Made by a program: the position numbers and the translations under genes. From an uncultured bacterium (GTDB taxonomy: Bacteria > Cyanobacteriota > Vampirovibrionia > Gastranaerophilales > Gastranaerophilaceae), in contig CAJMSH010000011.1 in NCBI GenBank assembly GCA_905216055.1, positions 1 through 42,469 on the forward strand: DNA of 42,469 bases. Direction: 5' to 3'. Positions 1 to 8,949 of this stretch are shown one piece after another. Each line of letters begins with the position of its first letter. Position 1 is the stretch's first letter. The notes beneath the pieces are model-generated. The model was given only the letters and a program-made list of their open reading frames with translations. It did not search any database and was not told where the DNA came from.

Positions 1-823
1 TCAACGCTGCGATTATATCGTATGCACGTTTGCAAAAATCATACACTTTAGAACGGTTTTTCATGTAATCATAAAATAGCCAGTTTATTGACATTTTGTC
101 TATAAAATATTTACCTGTAACCATTTCATAAAATTCAGGCATTTTATAAACCTTCACATCTTCGGGAATACTATTTACCATCTTGGTTAAAAATTTTTCT
201 TCCATACGTTGTTTTATGGCAACGATTACTATATCAATTTTTTTATCTGTTATAATTTCATCAAGTTCATAAGTTTTTGGAAAAACTCGAATATTAGTAT
301 TATTAATTATTGTATCTTCTTCTTTGTATTCAACAAAACCTGCGACATTCATTCTGAGTGCTTTTTTAGATAGGATTTCATTTTCAATAAGTTTTGCATT
401 GGAATTTGAGCCGATTATCAACACATTTTTGATTTTCTTAATGTTAAATAAATAATAGTGATAACATCTTCTGTAAATGAATAGGGCTGCATAAATAGTT
501 AATAAATTAGATAAAATAAATTCGAATGATTTAACATTTTGATAAAAGGTTAAAAGCAGAATTGTTGCAGGAATTTGTGAAAATACAATACCTTCAAAAA
601 GAAGATATGAATTTTTTAATGTAGAATTAAATTCCCTAATTTTATAATTATCTTTTAAAAATAGAACAATAATGCCGGTCAATGCTGTTAACAGTACAGT
701 TAAATCAATAAATTCTAAAGGTAAATTATAATGATTGTACCAATAAATTGTGGATAAAACCAGTATTGTTAAATCAAAGCAAAACATTATTAAAATTGAT
801 CTTGACAATGTGTTATTAAACAT
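1..823 (-). CDS. Polyprenyl (undecaprenyl-phosphate) glycosylphosphotransferase, C-terminus cut by window
   Basis: I translated this partial reading frame by hand; 274 codons lie in the window and the gene continues past base 1. The N-terminal half shows about four hydrophobic segments (roughly residues 9-28, 40-56, 75-92, 104-118). A Rossmann-like CoA_binding_3-type segment follows (KNVLIIGSNSN). The visible end, KRAYDIIAAL, matches the start of the bacterial sugar-transferase domain of WbaP/WcaJ-type enzymes. These integral inner-membrane enzymes load the first sugar phosphate onto undecaprenyl phosphate to start capsule, exopolysaccharide or O-antigen units. The nearby exporter gene at 4029-6542 fits that role. 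The ATG at 821-823 is preceded by GGAG. The catalytic domain lies outside the window, so the sugar cannot be inferred. Confidence 0.8.
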   Translation of the reverse strand, partial: MFNNTLSRSILIMFCFDLTILVLSTIYWYNHYNLPLEFIDLTVLLTALTGIIVLFLKDNYKIREFNSTLKNSYLLFEGIVFSQIPATILLLTFYQNVKSFEFILSNLLTIYAALFIYRRCYHYYLFNIKKIKNVLIIGSNSNAKLIENEILSKKALRMNVAGFVEYKEEDTIINNTNIRVFPKTYELDEIITDKKIDIVIVAIKQRMEEKFLTKMVNSIPEDVKVYKMPEFYEMVTGKYFIDKMSINWLFYDYMKNRSKVYDFCKRAYDIIAAL

Positions 824-874
824 TCATACTCCAAAGCGTATTAGTTAATTGTATAATAAATACATCGTCATAAA

Positions 875-892
875 TATAGCCAAATAGCTATA
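875..892. promoter_or_regulatory. 18-bp palindromic motif, copy 1 (TATAGCCAAATAGCTATA)
   Basis: The sequence TATAGCCAAATAGCTATA is an inverted repeat (TATAGC / GCTATA) that lies just past the stop of the PAP2 gene and about 52 bp upstream of the start of the glycosylphosphotransferase. Close relatives occur at 7739-7756 and 30724-30741, also 45-85 bp upstream of minus-strand starts. An operator is inferred. It could alternatively be a weak transcript-end hairpin. Confidence 0.4.
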
Positions 893-895
893 TTT

Positions 896-1540
896 TTAAT
901 TGTTTTGCTTTTTTGAATTAAAATTTATAATATAGTTTTTATAATTTTTTACACCGCTGACATATAAGCATAATAAAATAGCTCCTAATATATAAGCACC
1001 AAGTATATCCGTAGGGTTATGTACTCCGAGCCATATTCTGCTAAAGCCTACAAAAATTATCCACAAAATTGAAATAGAATATCCTAAAATTTGGAATTTT
1101 TTGTTTGTGCAATATTTATATAAATACCAAATTACCATTCCCCATAAACAAATTGTTACCAAACTGTGACTTGATACATAGCTGAAACTATCTGGGTGAA
1201 TTGTTGTGATTTGTAATTCTATTGGAGGTCTTTCACGCTTTATTATTGGTTTTATTATGCAATTTAGTAAAAATGTAATAAGCGGGATTGAATATATGCA
1301 AATTAAATCAACCCATAATCTTTTTTTTACAAAAAATATTCCAAAACCAACCAATGGCAAAGCAATCATTGTGGTGTACAATATGTAATCAGGCAGCATT
1401 GGAATCCAGAGAGGTAAAAATGAGAGTTTTTGCTGAACGAATATAATAATACTCCTGTCCCATTGAGTTATTATGGGACAAGAGATTATTAAAACTGTGA
1501 GTATTATAAATAATATTAGTAATGAAAATGTTTTTTTCAT
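896..1540 (-). CDS. PAP2-family membrane phosphatase
   Basis: This is a 214-aa membrane protein with the three PAP2 phosphatase motifs: K97-x6-R104-P105; an S-S-H motif at 123-125, where the usual G of PSGH is S; and S167-R168-x5-H174-x3-D178. The family hydrolyses lipid phosphates or pyrophosphates (undecaprenyl pyrophosphate, phosphatidic acid, lipid A phosphate) at the membrane. The frame can be extended to a GTG at 1561, but that overlaps the end of the upstream radical SAM gene. I chose the ATG at 1540, which directly follows that gene's stop. About five hydrophobic segments are visible. Placement between a glycosylphosphotransferase and polysaccharide-export genes suggests recycling of the carrier lipid, but the substrate is inferred. 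Confidence 0.85.
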   Translation of the reverse strand: MKKTFSLLILFIILTVLIISCPIITQWDRSIIIFVQQKLSFLPLWIPMLPDYILYTTMIALPLVGFGIFFVKKRLWVDLICIYSIPLITFLLNCIIKPIIKRERPPIELQITTIHPDSFSYVSSHSLVTICLWGMVIWYLYKYCTNKKFQILGYSISILWIIFVGFSRIWLGVHNPTDILGAYILGAILLCLYVSGVKNYKNYIINFNSKKQNN

Positions 1541-1541
1541 A

Positions 1542-3062
1542 TTATTTACCGCAGCAAGCACAATTTCCGCTGCATGAGTATTCTTTAACAGGTTTTTCTG
1601 TTGAACAGAAGTGATTTCTATCTACGTAATATTCACCTTCAAGCGGGAATATTGTCATCCATAGATTTTCTCGCCAATCTTTATCCAAAATTTCTTTTAC
1701 ATCTTTTGAATATTTATCGATTTTTGATGTAATTTCAGGATTTGTCAAATATGCTGCAGCATTTTCATGTGTTTCATAAGGTTTGAATTCCTGATAGTAT
1801 TTTCTTAAGATTTCAGGTCTGTCGACAATCATACAAGGTCTTAGCATATTACCGTCTTCATAAGGGATACCATCTCTGATTGCACGCATAAACGGTGAGG
1901 CAAGAGCTTCCGTTAATGTACAATCTTTAAGGTTGTGAGTTGCTAAGTGAACAAATGTACAAGGTTCAACATCTCCTCGTGGGTTTACGTGAATATATTG
2001 TCTGCCGCCTGCTATACATCCCATCATTTCAGGTCCGTCACCCCAAAAATCTACTGTCATCATAGGTAATGTATTTCTTGCATTATAAACTGCTTTTAAG
2101 ATTTGTTGTCTTTGTTGAGCATTCGGTACCATACTTACATCAGGGCTGTCACCAACAGGTACGTAATGGAAAAACCAAGCCCACAAAACACCTTTATCTG
2201 ATAACATTTTCATAAATTCATCAGATGTCACTTCATTACAATTTTGACTTGTTGCAGTTATACTTGCACCAAAGAAAATGCCTGCTTTTTTAAGCATATC
2301 CATTTTCTCCATAACCATATCAAAACAACCTTCGCCACGAACGGCATCTGTATTTTCTTTTAAACCGCCGATTGAAAACATTGGTTGGACATTACCTAAT
2401 TTTTTCAATTTTTCAACAGTTTTTTCTGTAATTAAAGAGCCGTTTGTGAAAGTAATAAATGTACAGTCATTAAATTCTTCTGCTAATTCTAAAAATTCTT
2501 TTCTCGCAAAAGGTTCTCCGCCGACTATTGGAAATATATGAATACCCATTACATCACGAGCTTCTGTGAAGATTTCTCTCCATTTTTCTTTTGTTAAATC
2601 TTCTTTTACATCATATTCATGTGCCCAGCATCCTTTGCAATTAAAATTACAACGTTTTGTAATACTTGCTAATAAAACTGTTGGTGGGAAAAATCCGTTC
2701 TTTTTATTAAATTCTGAACGTTTTCTCAAATTATCCCCATAATATCCGTTTACAAAGAAATTTTTAATCCATTTGTTTCTGCAATTTGGGTCTAATTCTG
2801 TTAAAATCTTTTTCCACCAATAAAGGTGAGGGTGTTCTGATTTGAAAAGCCATTGCATTCTTCTTGCGTGGTTTACACCACCTTTTGATCCTGAAATTTT
2901 TTCAAAGATTTTTGCAAGATTTATTAATTTTTCTTTGCTGAAATTGTGTCCTAAATAGTTTAATAACATATCAATTGCAAAGTCATTAACTTTTAATTTT
3001 AACTTGTCAAATCTTCCCATTGAGTTTGATTGCCAAACTGTTGATTGTTTTTCTACTCTCAT
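1542..3062 (-). CDS. Radical SAM protein, MoaA/PqqE-like, unknown substrate
   Basis: The 506-residue protein has a radical SAM cluster motif C138-x3-C142-x2-C145 in KRCNFNCKGCW, a 'GGEP' SAM-binding segment soon after, and a Cys-containing SPASM-like region near residue 350 (CIAGGRQYIHVNPRG). Its tail is unusually cysteine-rich (CSGNCACCGK), suggesting further metal or cluster binding. About 125 residues precede the SAM domain, longer than in minimal family members. The reaction cannot be read from the sequence. It is followed immediately by the PAP2 gene, so the two are probably co-transcribed. A second, shorter radical SAM protein lies at 6601-7656. Start at 3062 is supported by an AGGAG about 8 bases upstream. 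Confidence 0.8.
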   Translation of the reverse strand: MRVEKQSTVWQSNSMGRFDKLKLKVNDFAIDMLLNYLGHNFSKEKLINLAKIFEKISGSKGGVNHARRMQWLFKSEHPHLYWWKKILTELDPNCRNKWIKNFFVNGYYGDNLRKRSEFNKKNGFFPPTVLLASITKRCNFNCKGCWAHEYDVKEDLTKEKWREIFTEARDVMGIHIFPIVGGEPFARKEFLELAEEFNDCTFITFTNGSLITEKTVEKLKKLGNVQPMFSIGGLKENTDAVRGEGCFDMVMEKMDMLKKAGIFFGASITATSQNCNEVTSDEFMKMLSDKGVLWAWFFHYVPVGDSPDVSMVPNAQQRQQILKAVYNARNTLPMMTVDFWGDGPEMMGCIAGGRQYIHVNPRGDVEPCTFVHLATHNLKDCTLTEALASPFMRAIRDGIPYEDGNMLRPCMIVDRPEILRKYYQEFKPYETHENAAAYLTNPEITSKIDKYSKDVKEILDKDWRENLWMTIFPLEGEYYVDRNHFCSTEKPVKEYSCSGNCACCGK

Positions 3063-3166
3063 ATAAATTACTCCTTGCTATTATTCAATTATAACTTAAA
3101 TATCTCCATGCTTTTCATAAATATAGACCTGTTGCTAACTTATGTTAACTATGCAATAATCTGGAT

Positions 3167-4024
3167 ATGAAAAATGTACTTGTAATAAACAATCCTAATG
3201 CAGGCAGAAAAAAAGCTGTAAAGTATAAAAAGCTGGTTATAAAATTTTTATTGAGAAAGAATTGTTTTTTTAAAACTATTGAAATTGACAAATTAACAAG
3301 TACTGATTTTGAAAATTTTGATACGATTTTAACAATCGGCGGTGACGGAACTGTAAATAAAGTAATTCCATATATTGTAAATACAGAAAAAGTTTTAGGG
3401 ATAATCCCCTGCGGAACTGCAAATTTACTTGCTTCAAAATTGAATATTTCGACTAATCCTAAAAAAGCTCTTGAAATAATTGATAAATTAAATATTAAAG
3501 ATATTGATATATTGAAAGTTCAGGATAAATATTCGATTTTGCGATTAGGTTTTGGTTATGATTCTGATATAATATGCAAGACTCCTCAATCTCTGAAAAA
3601 TAAATTTGGGTATTTTGCATATTTTTTAGCAGGAATTTTGTTTGCTTTAAGGCTAAGGCAAAAAAGTTATACTATATTTTTCAACGATAAAAAGCTATTA
3701 ATTCTTGCAACCTGTATAATCGTTGCGAATGCCGGTAATATGTATAGAAATTTGGTATCAATTTCTAATAATTGTAATTTGCAAGATGGGAAGTTTGACG
3801 TTTTTATTTTGAAAGTTAAAAATCCGATTACATTTTTTATAGAATTTTTGGGGATAATTTTTAATTATAAAAATTCAAATTCAAAGGCTATGTATTTTCA
3901 AACGAATGAATTATTGATAAAAAATGAATTTTCTACAGGTCATATTGACGGAGAAAAACAAAAATTTAAGGACGACATTAAAATAAATATCGTCCCTAAA
4001 TCTGTTAAAGTTTTTGGTAATTAA
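3167..4024 (+). CDS. Diacylglycerol kinase-family lipid kinase (YegS/BmrU type)
   Basis: At 285 aa this has the usual length of the YegS/DgkB/BmrU family. The nucleotide-binding signature GGDGT is at residues 58-62, an N-terminal NPNAGR is at 9-14, PCGTAN at 81-86, and the conserved HIDGE lies near residue 260. The family phosphorylates diacylglycerol or related lipids with ATP in the cytoplasm at the inner membrane. It is transcribed divergently from the radical SAM gene and converges on the exporter gene with only four bases between stops. No good Shine-Dalgarno is visible before the ATG, so the message may be leaderless or have a short leader. The actual lipid substrate is unknown. Confidence 0.85.
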   Translation: MKNVLVINNPNAGRKKAVKYKKLVIKFLLRKNCFFKTIEIDKLTSTDFENFDTILTIGGDGTVNKVIPYIVNTEKVLGIIPCGTANLLASKLNISTNPKKALEIIDKLNIKDIDILKVQDKYSILRLGFGYDSDIICKTPQSLKNKFGYFAYFLAGILFALRLRQKSYTIFFNDKKLLILATCIIVANAGNMYRNLVSISNNCNLQDGKFDVFILKVKNPITFFIEFLGIIFNYKNSNSKAMYFQTNELLIKNEFSTGHIDGEKQKFKDDIKINIVPKSVKVFGN

Positions 4025-4028
4025 TTTT

Positions 4029-6542
4029 TTACCATTTGTTGATAGCAAATGCCATAACAATAATTGAAGCTATACCTTTCAAAGTATCACATACCGGTGT
4101 AATCCAGTCATTACCAGCAATTCTTCTTGGAACTACGATTGTATCACCAGGCTCAATATCGCTGCCGTTTCCTATTTTTTCAGCACGGCCGTTAACTGAT
4201 ACTTTGTATAATCTGAATTTGTTTGCATTTGGAGTATATCCACCAACTTCTTTGATGTAATATTTTGCATTTGCTCCTTTTTTGAATACAAATGATTGTT
4301 CGTTATATACTTCACCGATTACACTTACGTGGTTTGAAGTTCTTGGAATATAAATATCGTCACCGTCTTGGACTTCTATATTATCAAGATCTCTTATTTT
4401 ATCTAAATCATTGCTTTTGATATTTAATGCGATTTGTCCGTTGTATTTGTTGGCTATTGTCAAATCATCAGCTTTAAGCATTTCTAACATTTGCATTTTT
4501 GATTCTTGATCGCCTTCAGAAGGTTTATATGCACTTGCCATTCTGCCTTCGATTAATTTTATGTCTCTTTCGTTGTTTTTGTGAGCCAATTCAACTTGTT
4601 TGCCTTGAAGATTTGTTCTTTTGAATACTACACCTCTTAAATCGGCTTCAGAAGTTAAACCGCCTGCCATTTCAATCATATCTTTTAATCTTTTGCCTTC
4701 AACGAATGTGAAAACTCCCGGTTTTTTAACAAAACCTGAAACTTTTACGGTTTTCATAACTTCGTTTCCGCGCAAAGTTCTAAAGAAGATTTTATCTTCA
4801 GGCATAATCGGAATTGTTTTAATTCTGTCAGAATTAATCATAATATCATATAAGTAATACACCTGAGTTGTACCGTCTGAACTTGTAATTTCCACAGCGA
4901 CATTTTCTGCAGGAATTAATTTATTTGAATTTGCAGTACTAGCAGCCAATTGAACATCATTTTCTTCTACAGATCCTTTATACGCAACTTCAGGTTCTTT
5001 TGTATTTTCTGTTTCTTTTACATCAACATCTGATTCTAAAAATTGAATATCTGTCATTACGTCATTCAACATCATATTTGATGTGTATGTAAGATGTTTT
5101 GGAGTATTTATACAGCCATAAACATCTACAAACATTGAATTTGTATTTTTATAGATATTGATAATATCTTTAGGTTTCAATATAGGGTCATTCATTCCTG
5201 CAAAAAATTCTTTTAAAAATATTGGGATAGTTTCTATTGTGTTATCTTTCCCTGAAATTCTTCGAATGACTGCTTGATTTATGAAAGTTTCTTCAAGTAG
5301 TTCGTCTTCACTTTTTAAAATGTCAGATAATCTCATTCCTTCTTTGTAAGCATAAGTTGCAGGGTGTTTTACGTTACCTTGGATTGTTACAACATTTTCT
5401 GCTGTGTTGTATAATTCTCTAAATTCAACAGTATCACCGCTTTTTAGTTTAGTATTTTTTGCATCATTCCAAGCAAGATTTTCTGCGGTACGTTGTTTTG
5501 AATTTGCATTATAACCTGTCAATGTAACTTCTGTTACTTGGGTTGCAGGTAAAAGACCTCCTGCAAAATTTATAATTTTTTGTAAGTTTTCACCGTTTTT
5601 AATTTCGTAAATACCAGGTACTGTAACACCGTTTTTGATAGCTACAACATCACCTATTTTATCGACAAAGATTTTATCGTTAGGTCTTAAAATAATTCCG
5701 TCATCGTTGCCTGAAAATAGTGCTTTATATAAGTCAACATTTTTTGATTTGTTATTAGATGTGTATGTTATATTTCTCAAAGTACCTGTCTTTTTAACAC
5801 CGCCTGCTGCATTTAAAGCATCTAAGACTGAGGAATTATTTCCTACAAGAATTTTACCGGGTCTGTTTACCTGACCATACACAAATACTGAAAATTCTTG
5901 ACCTGAAGCTACGGTTAATTTTACTTTTATACTTTTATATTTTTGAGAAGCTAATCTGTTTGCTTCATTTTCAACTTCGCTGATGGTTCTGTTTTCGGCT
6001 TTTACAAGACCTACACCTTGAATGAATATTGAACCTTTTGAATCAACTTCTGTTTTAGTTGTCGGGTTTAATAAGTTTGCACCTGAAATTGCCATAACAT
6101 CTATTGAATCACCATATAAATATACATTGACTTTTTCACCAATGCTTAATTTATAATTGTTATCAAATTTACCTGCTGTTCCGTTTACAGAAGAAGTTGT
6201 AGATGTGAATAAGTCATATCCTATTTGTTGAAGTGGTATGCCTGTAATTTCACTTTCTTTCCCGTTAAATAATTTTTCTATTGGGCTTAATTGAACAGCT
6301 TGTTGATTTGTTTGTAATGATGTTTGGTAGTTATTACTGAAAGCATTTGTATTTAATTCAATTTCTTCATTTTGAACTTGTCTTAACTTTGAAGATACAT
6401 TTTGCGATTGTGTATTTTGATATTGCATGTTCATTTGAGATGTTGAAGTATTCATTTGTGCAGAATTATTTATTGTCGCTGCAAATACTCCAGCTTCTGT
6501 ACAAAATGTCATTAGTAACAATAGTGCAATTATTTTTTTCAT
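4029..6542 (-). CDS. Wza-like polysaccharide export protein with multiple SLBB domains
   Basis: This 837-aa exported protein starts with a signal peptide (hydrophobic residues 4-20, likely cut after VFA at 19-21) and a Gln/Asn/Ser-rich linker to about residue 90. A Poly_export domain follows (about 127-212). About six SLBB-like units come next, each starting with a 'V.G.V..PG' pattern near residues 220, 303, 386, 472, 600 and 735. The C-terminus ends in a hydrophobic stretch (IASIIVMAFAI) before NKW, consistent with membrane anchoring. Family members form the outer-membrane or periplasmic channel for capsule or EPS. The protein is longer than Wza (about 380 aa) because of extra SLBB units. 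A Wzc-type kinase partner is not in this window. Confidence 0.88.
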   Translation of the reverse strand: MKKIIALLLLMTFCTEAGVFAATINNSAQMNTSTSQMNMQYQNTQSQNVSSKLRQVQNEEIELNTNAFSNNYQTSLQTNQQAVQLSPIEKLFNGKESEITGIPLQQIGYDLFTSTTSSVNGTAGKFDNNYKLSIGEKVNVYLYGDSIDVMAISGANLLNPTTKTEVDSKGSIFIQGVGLVKAENRTISEVENEANRLASQKYKSIKVKLTVASGQEFSVFVYGQVNRPGKILVGNNSSVLDALNAAGGVKKTGTLRNITYTSNNKSKNVDLYKALFSGNDDGIILRPNDKIFVDKIGDVVAIKNGVTVPGIYEIKNGENLQKIINFAGGLLPATQVTEVTLTGYNANSKQRTAENLAWNDAKNTKLKSGDTVEFRELYNTAENVVTIQGNVKHPATYAYKEGMRLSDILKSEDELLEETFINQAVIRRISGKDNTIETIPIFLKEFFAGMNDPILKPKDIINIYKNTNSMFVDVYGCINTPKHLTYTSNMMLNDVMTDIQFLESDVDVKETENTKEPEVAYKGSVEENDVQLAASTANSNKLIPAENVAVEITSSDGTTQVYYLYDIMINSDRIKTIPIMPEDKIFFRTLRGNEVMKTVKVSGFVKKPGVFTFVEGKRLKDMIEMAGGLTSEADLRGVVFKRTNLQGKQVELAHKNNERDIKLIEGRMASAYKPSEGDQESKMQMLEMLKADDLTIANKYNGQIALNIKSNDLDKIRDLDNIEVQDGDDIYIPRTSNHVSVIGEVYNEQSFVFKKGANAKYYIKEVGGYTPNANKFRLYKVSVNGRAEKIGNGSDIEPGDTIVVPRRIAGNDWITPVCDTLKGIASIIVMAFAINKW

Positions 6543-6600
6543 TATTATACCTTTTATATTTTATAGTTACATTCGATTGTTTTTATTTGTTTTACATATT

Positions 6601-7656
6601 TTATGTAATAGCGATTTCCATTAATGATTTAATCGCAGGCCATTCAAGTTTCCATAATCCTGATGCATCAAGTGCGTAATTGCCGACACATGATAGTTTG
6701 CAGTCTTTGCATTTATTTACTGTTTCAATAAATAAAGGATCTTTGATTACATCTTTTAAAGGTCTGTTTCTTACGCTGATAAAAGGTTTTCTGTCATAGC
6801 AACGTAACATATCGCCATTTGAATAAATTACTGTTGCGATACGAGGCCAATGGCATTCATAATAAGTTTTTTTGTTGATTATGTAATCCATAAAGTAGTA
6901 TGAATTTCTTATCGGATAACCGTTTTTCTTTAATTCTTTTATTTTAATGAACATATCAGCCAATTGTTCATTTTCTAATTCGGTTTCAACAACGTTGTGT
7001 GCTTCTTCTGGTCTTGAAGCTGCTTTGTTGACTGTGAAATATAATAGAATATCAGCATCTTTACAGTATTGTGCAACTTCTTTAATTTGTTCAAAATTAG
7101 TTTGAGTTGAAACTGTGCAGCATACATAAATTCTCATTTTTGGAGAATGAACTTTATGATATTCAATACCTGACATTACTTTGTCACAAATTCCAGGCAT
7201 GTGTCTTATATCATCATGGGCTTTTCCGATAGCGTCTAATGATACAAACATCAAATCCGTATATTGTGCAAAATCAGGATTTGTTTCTAAATACCAGCCG
7301 TTTGTTGCAATTTTTGTATATAAACCTGCATCATGTGATGCTTTGCAAATTTGGGCAAAATCTTCTCTTAATAAAGGTTCGCCACCCCACAAAATGCTGT
7401 CCATATATCCGATTTTGCCTGCTTCTGTTAATAATCTTACGATTTCATCTGTCGGCATATCGTCTGTACCTTTTTTAGATTTCCAAAAACAAAAATCACA
7501 ATCGCAATTGCATCTGCTGGTAACCATTAATGAAAAACATAACGGTTTTGGTGTTTTTGAAAGTCTGCTTGCGATACATTCTAAAGCTCCGCCGCCTAAA
7601 TGACGATAGTATTTTAGGCGTTCAAATGTCATATTATTTCTTGATTTACTTCCCAT
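6601..7656 (-). CDS. Radical SAM/SPASM-like protein
   Basis: This 351-aa protein carries a radical SAM motif, C49-x3-C53-x2-C56, with an extra Cys at 51 (SRCNCDCDFCFW). It has the GGEP-type segment (ILWGGEPLL) and a C-terminal Cys cluster (CYDRKP, then CKDCKLSC) resembling a reduced SPASM domain that would bind an auxiliary Fe-S cluster. Such proteins modify peptides, sugars or lipids; the substrate cannot be read here. No short precursor peptide was recognised beside it. It lies upstream of the polysaccharide exporter on the same strand (58-bp gap), so the two may form an operon. A palindromic motif sits 83 bp upstream of the start (7739-7756). Confidence 0.8.
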   Translation of the reverse strand: MGSKSRNNMTFERLKYYRHLGGGALECIASRLSKTPKPLCFSLMVTSRCNCDCDFCFWKSKKGTDDMPTDEIVRLLTEAGKIGYMDSILWGGEPLLREDFAQICKASHDAGLYTKIATNGWYLETNPDFAQYTDLMFVSLDAIGKAHDDIRHMPGICDKVMSGIEYHKVHSPKMRIYVCCTVSTQTNFEQIKEVAQYCKDADILLYFTVNKAASRPEEAHNVVETELENEQLADMFIKIKELKKNGYPIRNSYYFMDYIINKKTYYECHWPRIATVIYSNGDMLRCYDRKPFISVRNRPLKDVIKDPLFIETVNKCKDCKLSCVGNYALDASGLWKLEWPAIKSLMEIAIT

Positions 7657-7738
7657 TTAAATCCCCTTACAAGTAGTATTAATTCCTCTCTTAGTAGAAC
7701 GATATAAAAAATTTTAATATTAATATCGATCAATAAAA

Positions 7739-7756
7739 ATTAGCCATTTGGCTATT
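7739..7756. promoter_or_regulatory. 18-bp palindromic motif, copy 2 (TAGCCATTTGGCTA core)
   Basis: The core TAGCCATTTGGCTA is a perfect inverted repeat (TAGCCA/TGGCTA, two-base centre) in the gap between two minus-strand genes. Read on the minus strand it is AATAGCCAAATGGCTAAT, nearly the same as the motifs at 875-892 and 30724-30741. The run of A after it on the plus strand does not make a terminator for either neighbour. An operator for the radical SAM gene is inferred. Confidence 0.45.
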
Positions 7757-7776
7757 CTTAAAAAAATACTTGTAAG

Positions 7777-8928
7777 TTATAATTTTTTATTTGCTTTACG
7801 TTTAATTAAATCAATAAAGGCTTCAATCCTTGTAATATAGCCGGCTTTACCTGTCTGTTCATCCAAAACTAATGACATAACAGGAATATCTTCTTCTTTA
7901 CTAACTTTTGGTAAAATATTTTGAGCGACTATTTCAGGCATGCAAGAAAACGGTGAGATATGTATAATCCCATCTACTCCATGTTTTGAAGCATATACTG
8001 TATCGCCGACTGTTTCAATACATTCACCGCCGATTGCTCTTTTCATATATTTTTTTGCATATTTGACGGATCTTTCTCTATGAGATTCCTTGTGATAGAA
8101 AAGTGAAGGTTTTAAAACGTGCTCAAGCCAATCCCCAAACATTATCTGACGTTGGACTTCTACCCCCATTTCTCCTAATTCTTTTTCTATATTTTGATTT
8201 GTGTATGGATCAAGTAGAACAAAAAATTCGCCGATTAAATAAACTACAGGAACTTTTTTATTTTTATCTATCGGGATTTTTTTGAAATCTTCGATTATAC
8301 GTTTTTTTAATTTTTTTGCTTTCCATACAGAATTTGTTTCATCAGTAATTTTAAGCCATTTTTCATAGCATTTTTCAGCATCACCTTTGTTTAATTCTCG
8401 TGGTCTTGTATAAAAAAGTAATCTTTCTGCCGTATCTATTGCAAAGAATTTATTAAATCCTAAACTAAAACCTTTATAGTATCTCCAAGGATTTATACAA
8501 TGGGTAACATGCCAAAAAGCGTGGAGAGTTTGTTTCATTTTGCTTTTATACATGTCAAAAATCACCATATCAAATTTGTAGCCCATAGATTTAAGAGTTT
8601 TTTGAGCCATTTTTGTGTAATTCCCGAGTCTGCAAGAACCGGGAGCTTGGAACATCATTAATGTGTTGGCACCTTTATCAAGAGCCATAATGTAGTTTGC
8701 TAGATTTAATTTATAAGGAAGACAAATCCCTTCGATACTGTTTCTTACTCCGATTTCTAATGTTTCTTTGCTGTTAGCAGGAGGAATTACAACTTTTGCC
8801 CCCAATGATACAAGCAAGGCTTTTAATGGAATATCTATTCTTCCCATTCTAGGCCATGCAATTATACGGTCTTTTGTGGGAATTGTATTTTCCATTTTTG
8901 TTTTTTCTAACTTCTTGACATTATTCAT
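7777..8928 (-). CDS. COG3581-like protein related to 2-hydroxyacyl-CoA dehydratase activase system
   Basis: The 383-aa sequence resembles the HgdB/FldB-like module found in large 'acyl-CoA dehydratase activase-related' proteins. Cysteines sit in the expected contexts: C69 (GICLPYK), C99 (GSCRLGNY), the CIETVGD site and SPFSCMPE. The tail TGKAGYITRIEAFIDLI recurs in the partner at 9937-11031. These proteins are thought to bind [4Fe-4S] clusters in an ATP-driven electron-transfer scheme, but the free-standing COG3581 members have no proven reaction. The ASKHA ATPase domain that normally accompanies them is absent from the window. It lies directly downstream of the PHP gene (21-bp gap). Confidence 0.72.
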   Translation of the reverse strand: MNNVKKLEKTKMENTIPTKDRIIAWPRMGRIDIPLKALLVSLGAKVVIPPANSKETLEIGVRNSIEGICLPYKLNLANYIMALDKGANTLMMFQAPGSCRLGNYTKMAQKTLKSMGYKFDMVIFDMYKSKMKQTLHAFWHVTHCINPWRYYKGFSLGFNKFFAIDTAERLLFYTRPRELNKGDAEKCYEKWLKITDETNSVWKAKKLKKRIIEDFKKIPIDKNKKVPVVYLIGEFFVLLDPYTNQNIEKELGEMGVEVQRQIMFGDWLEHVLKPSLFYHKESHRERSVKYAKKYMKRAIGGECIETVGDTVYASKHGVDGIIHISPFSCMPEIVAQNILPKVSKEEDIPVMSLVLDEQTGKAGYITRIEAFIDLIKRKANKKL

Positions 8929-8949
8929 AAAAATTATACTAACACAAAA

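Noticed and set aside
875..892. Terminator for the PAP2 gene
   Set aside because: On the minus strand the hairpin is not followed by a T-tract, and near-identical sequences occur upstream of other genes.
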